Positions 8,218 through 18,259 are shown, counted from the first letter of the stretch. The stretch: 64,000 nucleotides of DNA from Metapseudomonas resinovorans DSM 21078 (GCF_000423545.1 NZ_AUIE01000026.1:52140-116139), one strand, 5' to 3'. Made by a program: numbers and translations. Notes: a model not told the origin generated them from the sequence alone.

Positions 8218-9441
8218 TCAGTGAGACGACAGGACCTCGCCGCGCAGTTCCGTCACCCGCTCCGGGCTCACCTCAGCCTCAAGGCCGCCCCAGGTCTGAC
8301 GCAGGTAGTTGAGCAGGTCGCGCATCTGGCCGTCGTCGAGTTTATCCCTGAAGCCGGGCATTGGCTGCATCCGTTCGAAACCGGTGAACTGCTGCTCGCG
8401 GATGCCGTCGTCGATCACCCGCAGCAGGTTGCGGGAATCCGCCAGGCGCAGGGTGGTGTTGCCGTTCATGGCAACTGCCACGTGCGGCACGCCTTCTCCT
8501 GCCACGCCGTGGCAACCGGCACAGACGTTGAGGTAGTCCTGGCGCCCGCGAGCGGCGCTTTCGCCCAGTTCAGCCTCGGCCACGGCAGCTATCTTGCGCG
8601 GCGCCGGCGGCTCTTCGCCCAGCAGGTAGGTGGCCATGGCGCGGTGATCATCCTGAGGCAGGTACTGGGTGCTGTGGTGCAGCACCGGGTACATCTCGTT
8701 GAATACCGAACCCTGATCGCTGATGCCGTGCTTGAGGAAGGTGGACAAGTCGTCCGTGGTCCAGCCGCGCTCGGCCAGGTCCTTGGCCAGCAGGCTCGGG
8801 GCCTCGTAGCCGAGGATCACGCCGCCGGTCATGCGCAGGTCCTGCTGCAGGGCACCCAGCGCGTTACGCGGGGTGTGGCACTCGCCGCAGTGGCCGAGCA
8901 CTTCCACCAGGTACTGGCCGCGCTGCCACTCCTCGCCCTTGCCGTCGGCCGGCTCGAGCTGCACGCGGTTCTTGTAGAGCATGTTCCAGAAAGTCATGCC
9001 GAAGCGCACGTTGAAGGGGAAGGCCAGGTCGGTCTTCGGGCTCGGCTTGGCGATGGGCTCCAGGCTCATCAGATAGGCGTAGATGGCGTCGGAGTCTTCA
9101 CGCTTGAGCAGGTGGTAGGAGGTGTAGGGCATGGCCGGGTAGAGCTTGCCGCCGTCCTTGCGCTCGCCCTGGGTCACGGCCTTGTAGAACTCTTCAGCGC
9201 TGTAGTCGCCGATGCCATGCTCCTTGTCCGGAGTGATGTTGGTGCCGTAGATGGTGCCGAACGGCGACACCAGCGGCAGGCCGCCAGCGTACTCGGCACC
9301 GCCTTCGATGCTGTGGCAGGCCACGCAGTCGGCGGCACGGGACAGGTACTTGCCACGCTCGATCAGCGCCTTGTCCGCCGGCTGTTCAGCGGCTTGGGCG
9401 GCCAGGGGCAGCAGCAGGGCTGCGAGGAGTAACGAGCGCAT
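8218..9441 (-). CDS. triheme c-type cytochrome subunit of the molybdenum hydroxylase
   Basis: A 407-residue exported cytochrome. It has a signal peptide (MRSLLLAALLLPLAAQAAEQ) and three CXXCH motifs: CVACH near residue 40, CGECH near 190 and CAGCH near 310. This is the layout of the cytochrome subunits of aldehyde/alcohol dehydrogenases and of the isoquinoline-oxidoreductase type three-component enzymes. Start is the ATG after GGAGGG, 2 bp beyond the Fe-S subunit stop. It should carry electrons from the molybdenum/Fe-S subunits to the periplasmic cytochrome pool or to quinone. Confidence 0.92.
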   Translation of the reverse strand: MRSLLLAALLLPLAAQAAEQPADKALIERGKYLSRAADCVACHSIEGGAEYAGGLPLVSPFGTIYGTNITPDKEHGIGDYSAEEFYKAVTQGERKDGGKLYPAMPYTSYHLLKREDSDAIYAYLMSLEPIAKPSPKTDLAFPFNVRFGMTFWNMLYKNRVQLEPADGKGEEWQRGQYLVEVLGHCGECHTPRNALGALQQDLRMTGGVILGYEAPSLLAKDLAERGWTTDDLSTFLKHGISDQGSVFNEMYPVLHHSTQYLPQDDHRAMATYLLGEEPPAPRKIAAVAEAELGESAARGRQDYLNVCAGCHGVAGEGVPHVAVAMNGNTTLRLADSRNLLRVIDDGIREQQFTGFERMQPMPGFRDKLDDGQMRDLLNYLRQTWGGLEAEVSPERVTELRGEVLSSH

Positions 9442-9443
9442 CC

Positions 9444-9983
9444 TCAACCCTCCTTGACCAGGCCGAGACCTTCCACCACTTCGCGCGCGGCGTTGTAGTA
9501 GCGGACGTAGCCGGTGCAGCGGCAGATGTGGTTGCCCAGGGCGTGTTCGATCTCCCCTTCCAGTTCACTGCGCTTGACCGGCTGGCGCTGGAGCTTTTCC
9601 ACCAGCACGGTGGCGGCGTTGACGTAGCCGGGGGTGCAGTAGCTGCACTGGAAGGCGAACTGGTCGATGAACTTCTGCTGGATCGGGTTCAGCTCGGTCA
9701 CTTCGCCCTTGGCATCACGCTTGGCGTGGCCTTCGATGGTGCGCACCTTCCTGCCGTCGAAGAAGTGCGCGCCGGTGATGCAGGTGCGGATCTCCTCGCT
9801 GGTGCCGTCGGGCTTGTCGAGGATCGCCACGCAGGCATGGCAGATGCCCTGGCCGCAACCCAGGCGCGAGCCGGTGAGGTTCAGGTGTTCGTGGAGGAAC
9901 TCGATCATCATCAGGTCGTCGTCCACGGTGAAGGGACCGACGGCCTGGCCGTTGAGGGTCATGCTGAGGGCGCGCTTAGCCAT
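9444..9983 (-). CDS. [2Fe-2S] subunit of xanthine-oxidase-family molybdenum hydroxylase (IorA-like)
   Basis: A 179-residue protein with two Fe-S domains. The plant-type ferredoxin cluster is at GCGQGICHACVAIL with a further Cys at RTC (residues ~43-70), and the helical second cluster at CSYCTPGYV and HICRCTGYVRYY (residues ~113-155). It passes electrons from the molybdenum centre to the cytochrome c. It overlaps the large subunit by 8 bp. It has no signal peptide of its own, so it probably travels with the Tat-bearing large subunit. Confidence 0.93.
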   Translation of the reverse strand: MAKRALSMTLNGQAVGPFTVDDDLMMIEFLHEHLNLTGSRLGCGQGICHACVAILDKPDGTSEEIRTCITGAHFFDGRKVRTIEGHAKRDAKGEVTELNPIQQKFIDQFAFQCSYCTPGYVNAATVLVEKLQRQPVKRSELEGEIEHALGNHICRCTGYVRYYNAAREVVEGLGLVKEG

Positions 9984-12804
9984 GGAGGGCCTCCTTGATG
10001 CGGGCCGGAGTCAGGGGAAGGTCGCGCAGGCGCTTGCCGGTGGCGTGGGCCACGGCGTTCACGATGGCGCCGACCACCGGGATCATCACCACTTCGGCAA
10101 TGCCCTTGGCCGGGTCGCTGGGCGACAGCGGCGGGAGGATTTCAGCGGTCTGTTTCCACACCGCGCAGTCCTTGGCGCGGGGCAGCTGGTAACGGTTGAA
10201 GTTCCAGGTGCCTTCGCCGGGGCCGCCCTCGTACAGCGGCATGTCTTCCAGCAGCGCGTGGCCGATGCCCATGGCGATGCCGCCTTCGAGCTGACCGAGC
10301 ACCAGTTCGGGCACGATCACCCGGCCACACTCCAGCCAGGAATGGTGGTTGATCACCCGCGCCTCACCACTGCCCTTGTTCACCTTCACTTCCACCAGCG
10401 TCGCCACCGGGCTGTAGTAGGTGACCATGGCGTTGTTCAGCTGGGTCGGCGGATAGCTGATGGCGGTACGGTCCAGCAGGTGGTAGCCGTGGCTGGTCAT
10501 CTTCGCCTTCTTCTCCTTGGCAGCACCGTCACCGTATTTAGCGGCCACGGCGTCCAGCGGGAAGGTGTCGCGCTTGCCGTCGATGTCGAACTCGCCCTCG
10601 GCCCAGGCCCAGCGGTTGAAACCGTGGACGCTGACACCCGTGACCAGGCCCAGCTCGTGGGCCTTGTGCGCCAGCACCTCGAAGGGGATCGGCGGCAGGC
10701 CATTGGCGGTCAGTTTGCCTTCCACCCAATGGGCGTCCTCGCGGCGTACCACGTAGGGGTTGGCCAGGCCGCCAAACTCGCCGCGCCCCCAGATGCTCAG
10801 CGCCGCCGGCCACAGGCCGTGGTTGAAGAGGATACGTGCCGCCTCGCGGGTGCCGTGGCCGGAGTAGTAGGCCGAGTTGGTGGCCGAGGACGGCGACGCC
10901 AGCTTGCCGACCCAGCGCGGGTTCTTCAGCGCGGCATCCTGTTCAGCCTGGCTGATCAGGTAAGGGTTGCCGCTGGTGGTCAGGTCCAGCTCGGACCATT
11001 CGGTGACGCCGGTGCGGATCTCATGGGCCGGGCGGCCCAGGTAGTCCGCCACCAGCAGCGCCTGGGAGGTCGCCATGCCGGTGCCCATGTCGATGGCGAT
11101 CTGGCGCAGCGTCACGCGGCCGTCGGCGGTGAACTCCAGGCTCGCCATGGGGGCCTCGGAGCCGGTGCCGAAGTCCTTCTGGCAGATGGCGAAGCCTACG
11201 CCGTAGTAGTTGTCCGGGTCCTTCGCCTCTTCTTCGCGCTTGCGCGTGTCGCGGTTCTTCCAGACCTCGTGCTGCGCAGCCTTGTCGAGGATTTCGTCCA
11301 GGCGCAGGGCACCGGCGGGAATCGCGCCCTGGGTGTTCTTCATGCCGGACTTGAAGACGTTCTTGCGACGCAGCTCAATGGGGTCGACGCCCAGGCGCGC
11401 GGCGACCTCGTCCACCATCATTTCGGTGGCGGCCATGGTCTGCAGGGTGCCGTATCCACGCATGGAACCGGCTTCGACCCCACGGGAGTGGTAGGCGGTG
11501 GCCGCCAGATCGCTCTGCGGGAGGTAGTAGATGGACTGCGCGGCAGTAGCACCCACGGCGGCGACCGAGGGGCTGTAGTTGATGCGACCGCCGCCGTCGA
11601 CATCCATGTGGGCACGAAAGATCTGGAACGACAGGTCGTCCTTCTTCACCGCCAGTTGGTAATGCATGTCGAAGGGGTGGCGCTTGATGCCGCTCTGGAA
11701 CTGCTCGTAGCGGTCATTGGCCAGGCGCACCGGCACGCCGTCGCCGTAGATGGCGGCCAGGGCGGCGTAGAACACGAAGATGTTGTTGTCCTTGGAGCCG
11801 TAACCGACGGTGTAGCCGGGGTGCATGTTCAGCTTCTGCACCTTGAAGCGCGACGGCGCCAGCATGTGCGCGGTCTGCTCGGCCACCTCGAAGGGGCACT
11901 GGGTGGCCACGACGAAATGCAGGGTGCCGGTGGCCGGGTCGTACCAGCCGTTGCCGTTGTCCGCTTCCAGGGCGGCCGGCTCGATGGACTGGGTCTTGAA
12001 GCGTTCGTCGAAGACCATCCAGCCTTCTGGCGGATTGGCCAGCTTCAACTGCATCTGCTCAGCGTGGTAGAGGCCCTGGGCGGTCAGATCGCCAGCCGGG
12101 TTGCCAGCGCCCCAGGTGGGTTTGCGCTCGCGGATCAGCGGGAACAGCATGCTGTCCTTCAGGCTGGAGAAGGTATCCGGCTCGAAAGGCGTGGCACCGC
12201 CAACGCGCACGAAGCGGAAACTGCCGTAGGGGTCACGCTGGTACAGCGGAGCCTGGGCACCGTAGCGCACCACCTTCTCGTTGAACTTGAGGATGTTCTT
12301 CGCCCGACGGTAACGGTCGAAGTCTTTCCAGATCAGCAGCGCCACCGGGTGGCCGATGAACATCGGCACCTGGCCTTCGGGCAGGAAGGGGTCGGGGTTG
12401 TGGCCTTCAGGGAAGGCGATGCCGTCCCGTGCGAGGTCGACAGCCGTCACCACGCGATCGGGCTTGAGCTCTTCGCCAAGCATGGACAGGTCGATGCCTT
12501 GGTAAAGATGATCGGCACGGGTGGCCTTGAGCAGCAGCGCATGGCCTTGCTGCTGCGGCCAGCCGGGCATGTCCTTGGCGCGAATGTCTCGAGCGAACAC
12601 CTTGCCGCCGCAGACCTTGCTGACGCCGTCGATCCGCCCACGAGCCTGGCCACCAACGGTGTGCCAGGGCTCCGGCGTGCGGGTGACCTGCTCTTCGAAC
12701 AGCGCGGCGAAGGCCTTGCTGCCCAAAGGGGCAAGGGTGATGCCGATACCGGCGACGACGCTGCCTTGCAGGAAGGCGCGACGGGATAACTCAGGAGTGG
12801 ACAT
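9976..12804 (-). CDS. Tat-exported molybdopterin-binding large subunit, IorB/aldehyde oxidoreductase type
   Basis: A 942-residue catalytic subunit of the xanthine dehydrogenase family. The N-terminus has a twin-arginine signal (LSRRAFLQGSVVAGIGITLAP), so the folded complex is exported. Two molybdopterin-binding aldehyde-oxidase domains follow, with MRGYGTLQTMAATEMMVDE near residue 450 and a conserved Glu in GIAEVVMIPVVGAIVNAV near 895, the likely base. It resembles isoquinoline 1-oxidoreductase beta subunits. The true substrate (an aldehyde or N-heterocycle) cannot be read from sequence. First gene of a unit with the Fe-S subunit, cytochrome c and xdhC. Confidence 0.92.
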   Translation of the reverse strand: MSTPELSRRAFLQGSVVAGIGITLAPLGSKAFAALFEEQVTRTPEPWHTVGGQARGRIDGVSKVCGGKVFARDIRAKDMPGWPQQQGHALLLKATRADHLYQGIDLSMLGEELKPDRVVTAVDLARDGIAFPEGHNPDPFLPEGQVPMFIGHPVALLIWKDFDRYRRAKNILKFNEKVVRYGAQAPLYQRDPYGSFRFVRVGGATPFEPDTFSSLKDSMLFPLIRERKPTWGAGNPAGDLTAQGLYHAEQMQLKLANPPEGWMVFDERFKTQSIEPAALEADNGNGWYDPATGTLHFVVATQCPFEVAEQTAHMLAPSRFKVQKLNMHPGYTVGYGSKDNNIFVFYAALAAIYGDGVPVRLANDRYEQFQSGIKRHPFDMHYQLAVKKDDLSFQIFRAHMDVDGGGRINYSPSVAAVGATAAQSIYYLPQSDLAATAYHSRGVEAGSMRGYGTLQTMAATEMMVDEVAARLGVDPIELRRKNVFKSGMKNTQGAIPAGALRLDEILDKAAQHEVWKNRDTRKREEEAKDPDNYYGVGFAICQKDFGTGSEAPMASLEFTADGRVTLRQIAIDMGTGMATSQALLVADYLGRPAHEIRTGVTEWSELDLTTSGNPYLISQAEQDAALKNPRWVGKLASPSSATNSAYYSGHGTREAARILFNHGLWPAALSIWGRGEFGGLANPYVVRREDAHWVEGKLTANGLPPIPFEVLAHKAHELGLVTGVSVHGFNRWAWAEGEFDIDGKRDTFPLDAVAAKYGDGAAKEKKAKMTSHGYHLLDRTAISYPPTQLNNAMVTYYSPVATLVEVKVNKGSGEARVINHHSWLECGRVIVPELVLGQLEGGIAMGIGHALLEDMPLYEGGPGEGTWNFNRYQLPRAKDCAVWKQTAEILPPLSPSDPAKGIAEVVMIPVVGAIVNAVAHATGKRLRDLPLTPARIKEALHG

Positions 12805-12916
12805 GCCCGTTCCTCATCGACCGGCGGTGGCCGGCCCTTTTCTTTGTGCAAAACACGGTTGTCGGCCCTTCCGGGGAGAAGGGCCGTAGATATGAGAGTA
12901 GTCGGAGGGATAAACC

Positions 12917-12930
12917 TGACTTTAAAGTCA
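12917..12930. promoter_or_regulatory. 14-bp perfect palindrome, possible operator of the molybdenum hydroxylase operon
   Basis: TGACTTTAAAGTCA lies 113 bp upstream of the large-subunit start, in the gap shared with the divergent MFS gene. It is a candidate dimeric regulator site; no regulator gene is adjacent. Confidence 0.4.
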
Positions 12931-13096
12931 AATTCTAACGAAATCACTGACAGACACAAAGGGGAAATCTGTCTCTTTGGTCAGAAATTTCCGAGGAGCA
13001 GGCGCTGATCGAACGCTCTCTTCGGCAAATGCAACCGCATGTTTCCGCCGTCGTGCTAGGCTGCGCCACCGTTAGCAGCCTAAGCTTTTTCCGGAT

Positions 13097-14305
13097 ATGT
13101 CTCAGGCCCTCCTCCTACGCCACCATCGTCCCTTCCTGGCTTTCTGGTTCGCCCGCGTCTGCACGGCAAGCGGTTTCCAGATGATCACAGTCGCCATCGG
13201 CTGGCATATCTACGAACTCACCGGCAGCGTGCTCGACCTGGGCCTGGTCGGCCTGGTGGAGTTCCTGCCACGGGTGATGTTCATGCTGCATACCGGGCAT
13301 GTGGCCGACCGCTTCGACCGCCGCCGCGTTGCCGCCCTTTGCCAGGTGCTGCAGGCCCTGGTGGCTGGGGCGCTGGTGTTCGCCAGCGCCACTGATAGCG
13401 CCAGCCGCGAGCTGATCTTCCTGATGGCCTTCGTTCTCGGAGCCGCGCGCGCCTTCGAGATGCCGGCTACCCAGGCACTGTTACCCAATGTGGTGCCCAA
13501 GGAACTGTTCCCCCGCGCCGTTGCCGCCTCTGCGTCAGCGATGCAGGCAGCCACCATCGTCGCGCCGGCCCTCGGCGGCCTGCTCTACGCCTTCGGCAGC
13601 CTGTGGGTCTACGGCCCGACGGCGGTTCTCTACATCGCCGCCTGCGTCCTGATGCTGGGCCTTTCGAGCAGCCAGCAGCAGGCCAACAAGGCGCCGGCCA
13701 ACCTGGAGAACCTGCTGGCGGGCATCCGCTTCATCCGCAGCCGGCCGGACATCCTCGGCGCGATCTCCCTGGACCTCTTCGCTGTGCTGCTGGGTGGCGC
13801 CACCGCCCTGCTCCCGGTGTTCGCCAAGGACATCCTGCTCACCGGCCCCTGGGGCCTGGGCCTGTTGCGCTCGGCTCCGGCGGTCGGCGCATTGCTGATG
13901 TCCTTCTGGCTGGCGCGCTTCCCCATCGAGCGCAATGTCGGGCGAATCATGTTCACCTCGGTGGGGGTGTTCGGCGTGGCGACCATCGCCTTCGGCCTGT
14001 CCACCTCCTTCTGGTTCTCCCTGGCGGTGCTGGCCGTGCTCGGCGCGGCGGACATGATCAGCATGGTGATCCGCGGTGCCTTCGTGCAGCTGCACACCCC
14101 GGACGAGATGCGTGGCCGCGTCAGTGCGGTGAATGGGCTGTTCATCGGCGCTTCCAACCAGTTGGGTGAGTTCGAGTCCGGCGTCACCGCCGCCTGGTTC
14201 GGCACCGTGCCGGCGGTGGTCATGGGCGGTGTCGGCACGCTGATCGTGACCGGCCTGTGGATGAAACTGTTCCCGAGCCTGGCCAAGCGGGACAAGCTGC
14301 ACTGA
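13097..14305 (+). CDS. MFS transporter, EntS/DUF894-type exporter family
   Basis: A 402-residue inner-membrane protein with about 12 hydrophobic segments in two halves. It carries the MFS loop motif GHVADRFDRRRV near residue 70 and MRGRVSAVNGLFIGASNQLGE near 340, the latter characteristic of the EntS-like subgroup. Members export siderophores or other small molecules; there is no siderophore gene nearby, so the substrate is unknown. Divergent from the molybdenum hydroxylase operon. Confidence 0.85.
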   Translation: MSQALLLRHHRPFLAFWFARVCTASGFQMITVAIGWHIYELTGSVLDLGLVGLVEFLPRVMFMLHTGHVADRFDRRRVAALCQVLQALVAGALVFASATDSASRELIFLMAFVLGAARAFEMPATQALLPNVVPKELFPRAVAASASAMQAATIVAPALGGLLYAFGSLWVYGPTAVLYIAACVLMLGLSSSQQQANKAPANLENLLAGIRFIRSRPDILGAISLDLFAVLLGGATALLPVFAKDILLTGPWGLGLLRSAPAVGALLMSFWLARFPIERNVGRIMFTSVGVFGVATIAFGLSTSFWFSLAVLAVLGAADMISMVIRGAFVQLHTPDEMRGRVSAVNGLFIGASNQLGEFESGVTAAWFGTVPAVVMGGVGTLIVTGLWMKLFPSLAKRDKLH

Positions 14306-14333
14306 GCCTGCTTTTCGTGGGGATGAGCCAATT

Positions 14334-14429
14334 GTAGGGGCGAATTTATTCGCCAAGCAGGCCGAAGGGCTGCCCTGCATAACCCTGGGGAGCGGTTTTG
14401 CCGCCCTTGGCGAATGAATTCGCTCCTAC
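14334..14429. repeat. GTAGGGGCGA-type dispersed repeat (copy 3, full)
   Basis: It opens GTAGGGGCGAATTTATTCGC, has AAGCAGGCCGAAGGGCTGCC in the middle, and closes TTGGCGAATGAATTCGCTCC-TAC. It sits between two convergent genes. Confidence 0.75.
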
Positions 14430-14454
14430 AGGACAAGCCCCTGCAACTCTCCCG

Positions 14455-15021
14455 TCACTCCACCAGCATCGCCTTGGCGATTTCGTTGCGCTTGGCCTTG
14501 CCGCACAGCTGTTCCACCAGGGTCAGCGCGAAGGCCAGGGCAGAGCCCGGCCCTTGGGCGGTGATGCAGTTGCCGTCGACCACCACCGGCTGGTCGACGA
14601 AGGCGCAACCGGACAGCCGGTCGCTGAAGGTCGGGTAGCAGGTCATGCGGCGCTGGCGCAGCACGCCGTAGGGCTGCAGGGCCATAGCCGGGGAGGCGCA
14701 GATGGCAGCGAAGAAACGGCCGGCCTTGGCCTGCTGGCGGACCTTCTCGGCCAGCGGCTCGTGCTCGCCCAGGCGCTGGGCGCCGGGCATGCCACCGGGC
14801 AGGACGATCAGGTCGTATTCCTGGGCCAGCACGTCCAGCAGCATGGTGTCGGCGGTCAGGCGAGTGCCGCGGGCCAGTGTGATCATCCGGCGGGTTTCGA
14901 TGCTGGCCACCACGGTCTTGATGTCGGCGCGCCGCAGCACGTCGATCAGGGTCACGGTTTCCAGGTCTTCAACGCCTTCGGCAACGGCGATCAGGGCCTG
15001 GAGATGAGGTTGGGTATGCAT
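14455..15021 (-). CDS. DJ-1/PfpI family protein (YajL-like)
   Basis: A 188-residue single-domain protein of the DJ-1 superfamily. The nucleophile-elbow cysteine is in AICASPAMAL near residue 107, the conserved Glu near position 15 is in AVAEGVEDLE, and LIVLPGGMPGA is near 74. YajL-type members act as oxidative-stress chaperones and have been proposed as glyoxalase/deglycase enzymes; the precise activity is disputed. It is a single gene with its own promoter, convergent with the MFS gene. Confidence 0.88.
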   Translation of the reverse strand: MHTQPHLQALIAVAEGVEDLETVTLIDVLRRADIKTVVASIETRRMITLARGTRLTADTMLLDVLAQEYDLIVLPGGMPGAQRLGEHEPLAEKVRQQAKAGRFFAAICASPAMALQPYGVLRQRRMTCYPTFSDRLSGCAFVDQPVVVDGNCITAQGPGSALAFALTLVEQLCGKAKRNEIAKAMLVE

Positions 15022-15068
15022 GGTGTTCTCCTTTTCCTGGAAACCGAAGCTGTCCGTCCGGTCATAAA

Positions 15069-15097
15069 TTCACCGCTCCGGGGCGAGCTGGTATGAT
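15069..15097 (+). promoter_or_regulatory. sigma70-type promoter for the NCS2 permease gene
   Basis: TTCACC and TATGAT are separated by 17 bp. The implied start would leave a ~110-nt leader before the permease start codon. I see no purine-riboswitch core in that leader. Confidence 0.45.
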
Positions 15098-15216
15098 GCG
15101 CGCCTTTTTTCAGACTGGCAGAGAAAAGTCCATGGCGCCCGCGTGCGCCGTGCATTTGTGCTTTGCTTTTCGCCAGCTGAATGACAACGACGCAGTGCGT
15201 CACGGGGAGCCCACAC

Positions 15217-16509
15217 ATGCTGGAAAAGCTGTTCCAACTCAAGGCGCACGATACCAATGTGCGCACCGAGGTCCTGGCCGGTCTGACGACCTTCCTGACG
15301 ATGGCCTACATCCTCTTCGTCAACCCGGCCATCCTCGGCGAGACCGGCATGGACAAGGGTGCGATCTTCGTCGCCACCTGCCTTGCAGCCGCTATCGGCT
15401 CGGCCACCATGGCGCTGATCGCCAACTACCCCATCGCCCTGGCCCCCGGCATGGGCCTGAACGCCTTCTTTACCTACACCGTGGTCCTGCAGATGGGTCA
15501 CACCTGGCAGGTGGCCCTGGGCGCCGTGTTCCTCTCCGCCTGCATGTTCTTCGTGCTTTCGGTGTTCAAGATCCGTGAGTGGATCATCAACAGCATCCCG
15601 CTGGAACTGCGCTCGGCCATCGCCGCCGGCATCGGCCTGTTCCTCGGGTTGATCGCCCTGCAGAAGGCCGGCATCGTTGCCGCCCACCCGGTGACCATGC
15701 TGACCGTCGGTGACCTGACCAAGCCCGAGCCGATCCTCGCCGTGCTCGGCTTTTTCCTGATCGTCGCCCTGGAAGCCCGCAAGGTGACCGGCGCCGTGCT
15801 CATCGGCATCCTCCTGGTGACCATCGCCGGCATCGCGCTGGGCGTCTCCCAGTTCGCTGGCATCTTCTCCATGCCGCCGTCGCTGGCCCCCACCTTCCTC
15901 CAGCTGGACATCAAGGGGGCGCTGGAAATCGGCCTGGTGAGCGTGATTTTCGCCTTCCTCTTCGTCGACCTGTTCGACAACTCCGGCACCCTGATCGCCG
16001 TGGCGAAGAAGGCTGGCCTGATGCGCGCCGATGGCTACATGCCGAAGATGGGCCGTGCCCTGATCGCCGACTCCACCGCCGCCATGGGTGGTTCCCTGCT
16101 GGGTACCTCCACCACCACCAGCTATATCGAGTCCGCCGCGGGCGTCAGCGCCGGTGGCCGTACCGGCCTCACCGCGCTGGTGGTGGCCGTACTGTTCCTG
16201 CTGGCGCTGTTCCTCTCGCCGCTGGCGGGTAGCGTGCCGGCCTTCGCCACCGCGCCGGCACTGTTCTTCGTTGCCGTGCTGATGGCCTCGGGCCTGGCCG
16301 AGATAGATTGGAGCGACCTGACCACTGCCGCTCCCGTGCTGATCACCACCCTGGCCATGCCGTTCACCTATTCCATTGCCGATGGCATCGCCTTCGGTTT
16401 CATCGCCTGGGCCGCGATCAAGACCCTCGCCGGCCGCTATAAAGAGCTGAGCCCGGCGCTGGTGATCCTCGCGGTGCTCTTTGTTATCAAGATGGGTTTC
16501 TTCCACTGA
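15217..16509 (+). CDS. NCS2/AzgA-type purine permease
   Basis: A 430-residue polytopic inner-membrane transporter of the AzgA-like NCS2 branch, taking up adenine, guanine or hypoxanthine by proton symport. Family motifs are [16 protein letters not shown] near residue 20, [13 protein letters not shown] near 80, [13 protein letters not shown] near 253 and [13 protein letters not shown] near 300. The ATG at MLEKLFQ is used because GGGGAG precedes it; the 12 upstream codons look untranslated. Its stop overlaps the trmA start (TGATG), so the two are co-translated. Confidence 0.9.
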   Translation: MLEKLFQLKAHDTNVRTEVLAGLTTFLTMAYILFVNPAILGETGMDKGAIFVATCLAAAIGSATMALIANYPIALAPGMGLNAFFTYTVVLQMGHTWQVALGAVFLSACMFFVLSVFKIREWIINSIPLELRSAIAAGIGLFLGLIALQKAGIVAAHPVTMLTVGDLTKPEPILAVLGFFLIVALEARKVTGAVLIGILLVTIAGIALGVSQFAGIFSMPPSLAPTFLQLDIKGALEIGLVSVIFAFLFVDLFDNSGTLIAVAKKAGLMRADGYMPKMGRALIADSTAAMGGSLLGTSTTTSYIESAAGVSAGGRTGLTALVVAVLFLLALFLSPLAGSVPAFATAPALFFVAVLMASGLAEIDWSDLTTAAPVLITTLAMPFTYSIADGIAFGFIAWAAIKTLAGRYKELSPALVILAVLFVIKMGFFH

Positions 16510-17603
16510 TGAGTCGTCCCCAGTTCGACCCGGCGGCCTACGCCGCCCAGCTTGCCGAGAAGACGCAGCGCCTGAAGGCGCTGCTGGCGCCCTTCGATGC
16601 CCCGGAACCGGACGTCTTCGAATCCCCCCGTGAGCACTATCGCCTGCGCGCGGAATTCCGCCTGTGGCGCGAGACCGGCAGCGAAAACCGCCACTACGCG
16701 ATGTTCGAAGCCGGCGACAAGTTCACCCCGGTGATGATCGAAGACTTCCCCATCGCCAGCCGCCGCATCAACGAACTGATGCCGCGCCTGAAAGCCGGCT
16801 GGCAAGCGAGCAAGGTGCTGTCCTTCAAGCTGTTCCAGGTGGAGTTCCTGACCACCCTGGCCGGCGATGCGCTGATCACGCTCTGCTACCACCGCCCGCT
16901 GGACGACGCCTGGCAGGCCGAAGCCGCGACGCTGGCCGCCGAACTGGGTGTGAGCCTGGTAGGTCGTTCCAAGGGCAAGCGCATCGTCATCGGCCGCGAC
17001 TATGTCGAGGAAGCACTGACCGTTTCTGGCCAGGTGTTCCGCTATCGCCAGCCGGAGGGGGCCTTCACCCAGCCCAATGGCGAGGTGAACCAGAAGATGC
17101 TGGGCTGGGCCTTCGACGTGCTGGGCGATCGCCAGGACGACCTGCTCGAGCTCTATTGCGGCAACGGCAACTTCACGCTGCCGCTGGCTACCCGCGTGCG
17201 CAAGGTGCTGGCCACCGAGATCAGCAAGACCTCGGTGAATGCCGCCCTGGCCAACCTGGCCGATAACGCTGTGGATAACGTCACCCTGGTGCGCCTGTCC
17301 GCGGAGGAACTGACCGAAGCGCTGAACGAAGTGCGCCCATTCCGCCGCCTGGCGGGTATCGACCTCAAGCGCTATGAGTTCGGCAGCGTCTTCGTCGACC
17401 CGCCCCGCGCCGGCATGGACCCGGACACCTGCGAACTGACCCGCCGCTTCGACCGCATCCTCTATATCTCCTGCAATCCGGAGACGCTGGCGGCGAACAT
17501 CCAGCAGTTGAGCGATACCCACAAGGTGGTGCGCTGCGCCCTGTTCGATCAGTTCCCCTACACGCACCACATGGAATCGGGCGTGCTGCTGGAGCGGCGC
17601 TGA
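16509..17603 (+). CDS. trmA: tRNA (uracil-5-)-methyltransferase TrmA
   Basis: A 364-residue SAM-dependent enzyme making m5U54 in the tRNA T-loop. Full family length. SAM-binding [15 protein letters not shown] near residue 214, DPPRAGMD near 297, and the catalytic Cys in [12 protein letters not shown] near 322 are all visible; the last residues keep the conserved [12 protein letters not shown] end. Translationally coupled to the upstream permease. Confidence 0.97.
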   Translation: MSRPQFDPAAYAAQLAEKTQRLKALLAPFDAPEPDVFESPREHYRLRAEFRLWRETGSENRHYAMFEAGDKFTPVMIEDFPIASRRINELMPRLKAGWQASKVLSFKLFQVEFLTTLAGDALITLCYHRPLDDAWQAEAATLAAELGVSLVGRSKGKRIVIGRDYVEEALTVSGQVFRYRQPEGAFTQPNGEVNQKMLGWAFDVLGDRQDDLLELYCGNGNFTLPLATRVRKVLATEISKTSVNAALANLADNAVDNVTLVRLSAEELTEALNEVRPFRRLAGIDLKRYEFGSVFVDPPRAGMDPDTCELTRRFDRILYISCNPETLAANIQQLSDTHKVVRCALFDQFPYTHHMESGVLLERR

Positions 17604-17647
17604 GTTCGGTGGTGGCTCGATGAAACGTCCCCCCCTGACTACAGAAC

Positions 17648-17719
17648 CGTAGGATGGGTTGAGGCACGAAACCCATGCAGCCACGGTTGATCGGTTTCGC
17701 AGGCTCAACCCATCCTACG
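17648..17719. repeat. CCCATCCTACG-family inverted repeat (copy 2, full)
   Basis: Two perfect 16-bp arms, CGTAGGATGGGTTGAG and CTCAACCCATCCTACG, flank about 40 bp. It lies between convergent trmA and the DUF4345 gene, and may also act as a terminator-like hairpin. Confidence 0.75.
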
Positions 17720-17732
17720 AGGGCTGGGAAGC

Positions 17733-18119
17733 CTAGGCCCCATCCAGCTTGCGTAACGCGGCAAAGGCCATCCCCGCCGACACCACCTCGAACAGCAGCG
17801 CGTAGAGGTTGAAGGTCTGCCCCAGACTGCCGTCCAGCCAGAGGCCACTGATCCGCCCCAAGGCGAGGGCGACATAGATCAGCACCAGCAGGTCCAGCGC
17901 TGCCCGCGCCAGTTGCAGGCGCAGTTGGGCCAGCAGCAGGAAGGCCGCGATGCCCAACTGCAGACAGCCGTAGTAAGCACGCACATCGGTCACCGCCGAA
18001 GGGTCCATCAGCAGCATGCCGCTGAGGCTGGCCATTTCTTCCGGGCGGATGAAGTACGCCAGCCCGAAGCCAGCAAGAATGAGGGCCTGCAGGCCCAGCA
18101 GGATGCGGGTGAAGAGCAT
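17733..18119 (-). CDS. DUF4345-type small membrane protein
   Basis: A 128-residue protein with four hydrophobic segments (about residues 5-25, 48-70, 73-92 and 100-120) and the YFIRPEEMASLSG region after the first helix that is usual in DUF4345 proteins. Function of the family is unknown. Single gene. Confidence 0.7.
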   Translation of the reverse strand: MLFTRILLGLQALILAGFGLAYFIRPEEMASLSGMLLMDPSAVTDVRAYYGCLQLGIAAFLLLAQLRLQLARAALDLLVLIYVALALGRISGLWLDGSLGQTFNLYALLFEVVSAGMAFAALRKLDGA

Positions 18120-18259
18120 CGTCTGGTCTCACAACGAGGTCAGGAAAAAGCATAGGCCGCTCGGGAATAGTCTGATACAGAGCTTTGCTTGGGCCTGGAA
18201 AGGTGCAGCGCTATCCTACTTTTCTTTGTTTCCGGCCTGCCTGGCCGCAAGGAGCCCCC

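Noticed and set aside
9667..12789. A 1040-residue open frame on the plus strand
   Set aside because: It is the antisense shadow of the molybdenum hydroxylase subunits. Those carry Tat, Fe-S and molybdopterin motifs; this frame has no recognisable domain and is an effect of GC-rich codon bias.
15098..15216. Purine riboswitch before the NCS2 permease
   Set aside because: No conserved purine-aptamer core or paired loops could be traced in this leader.
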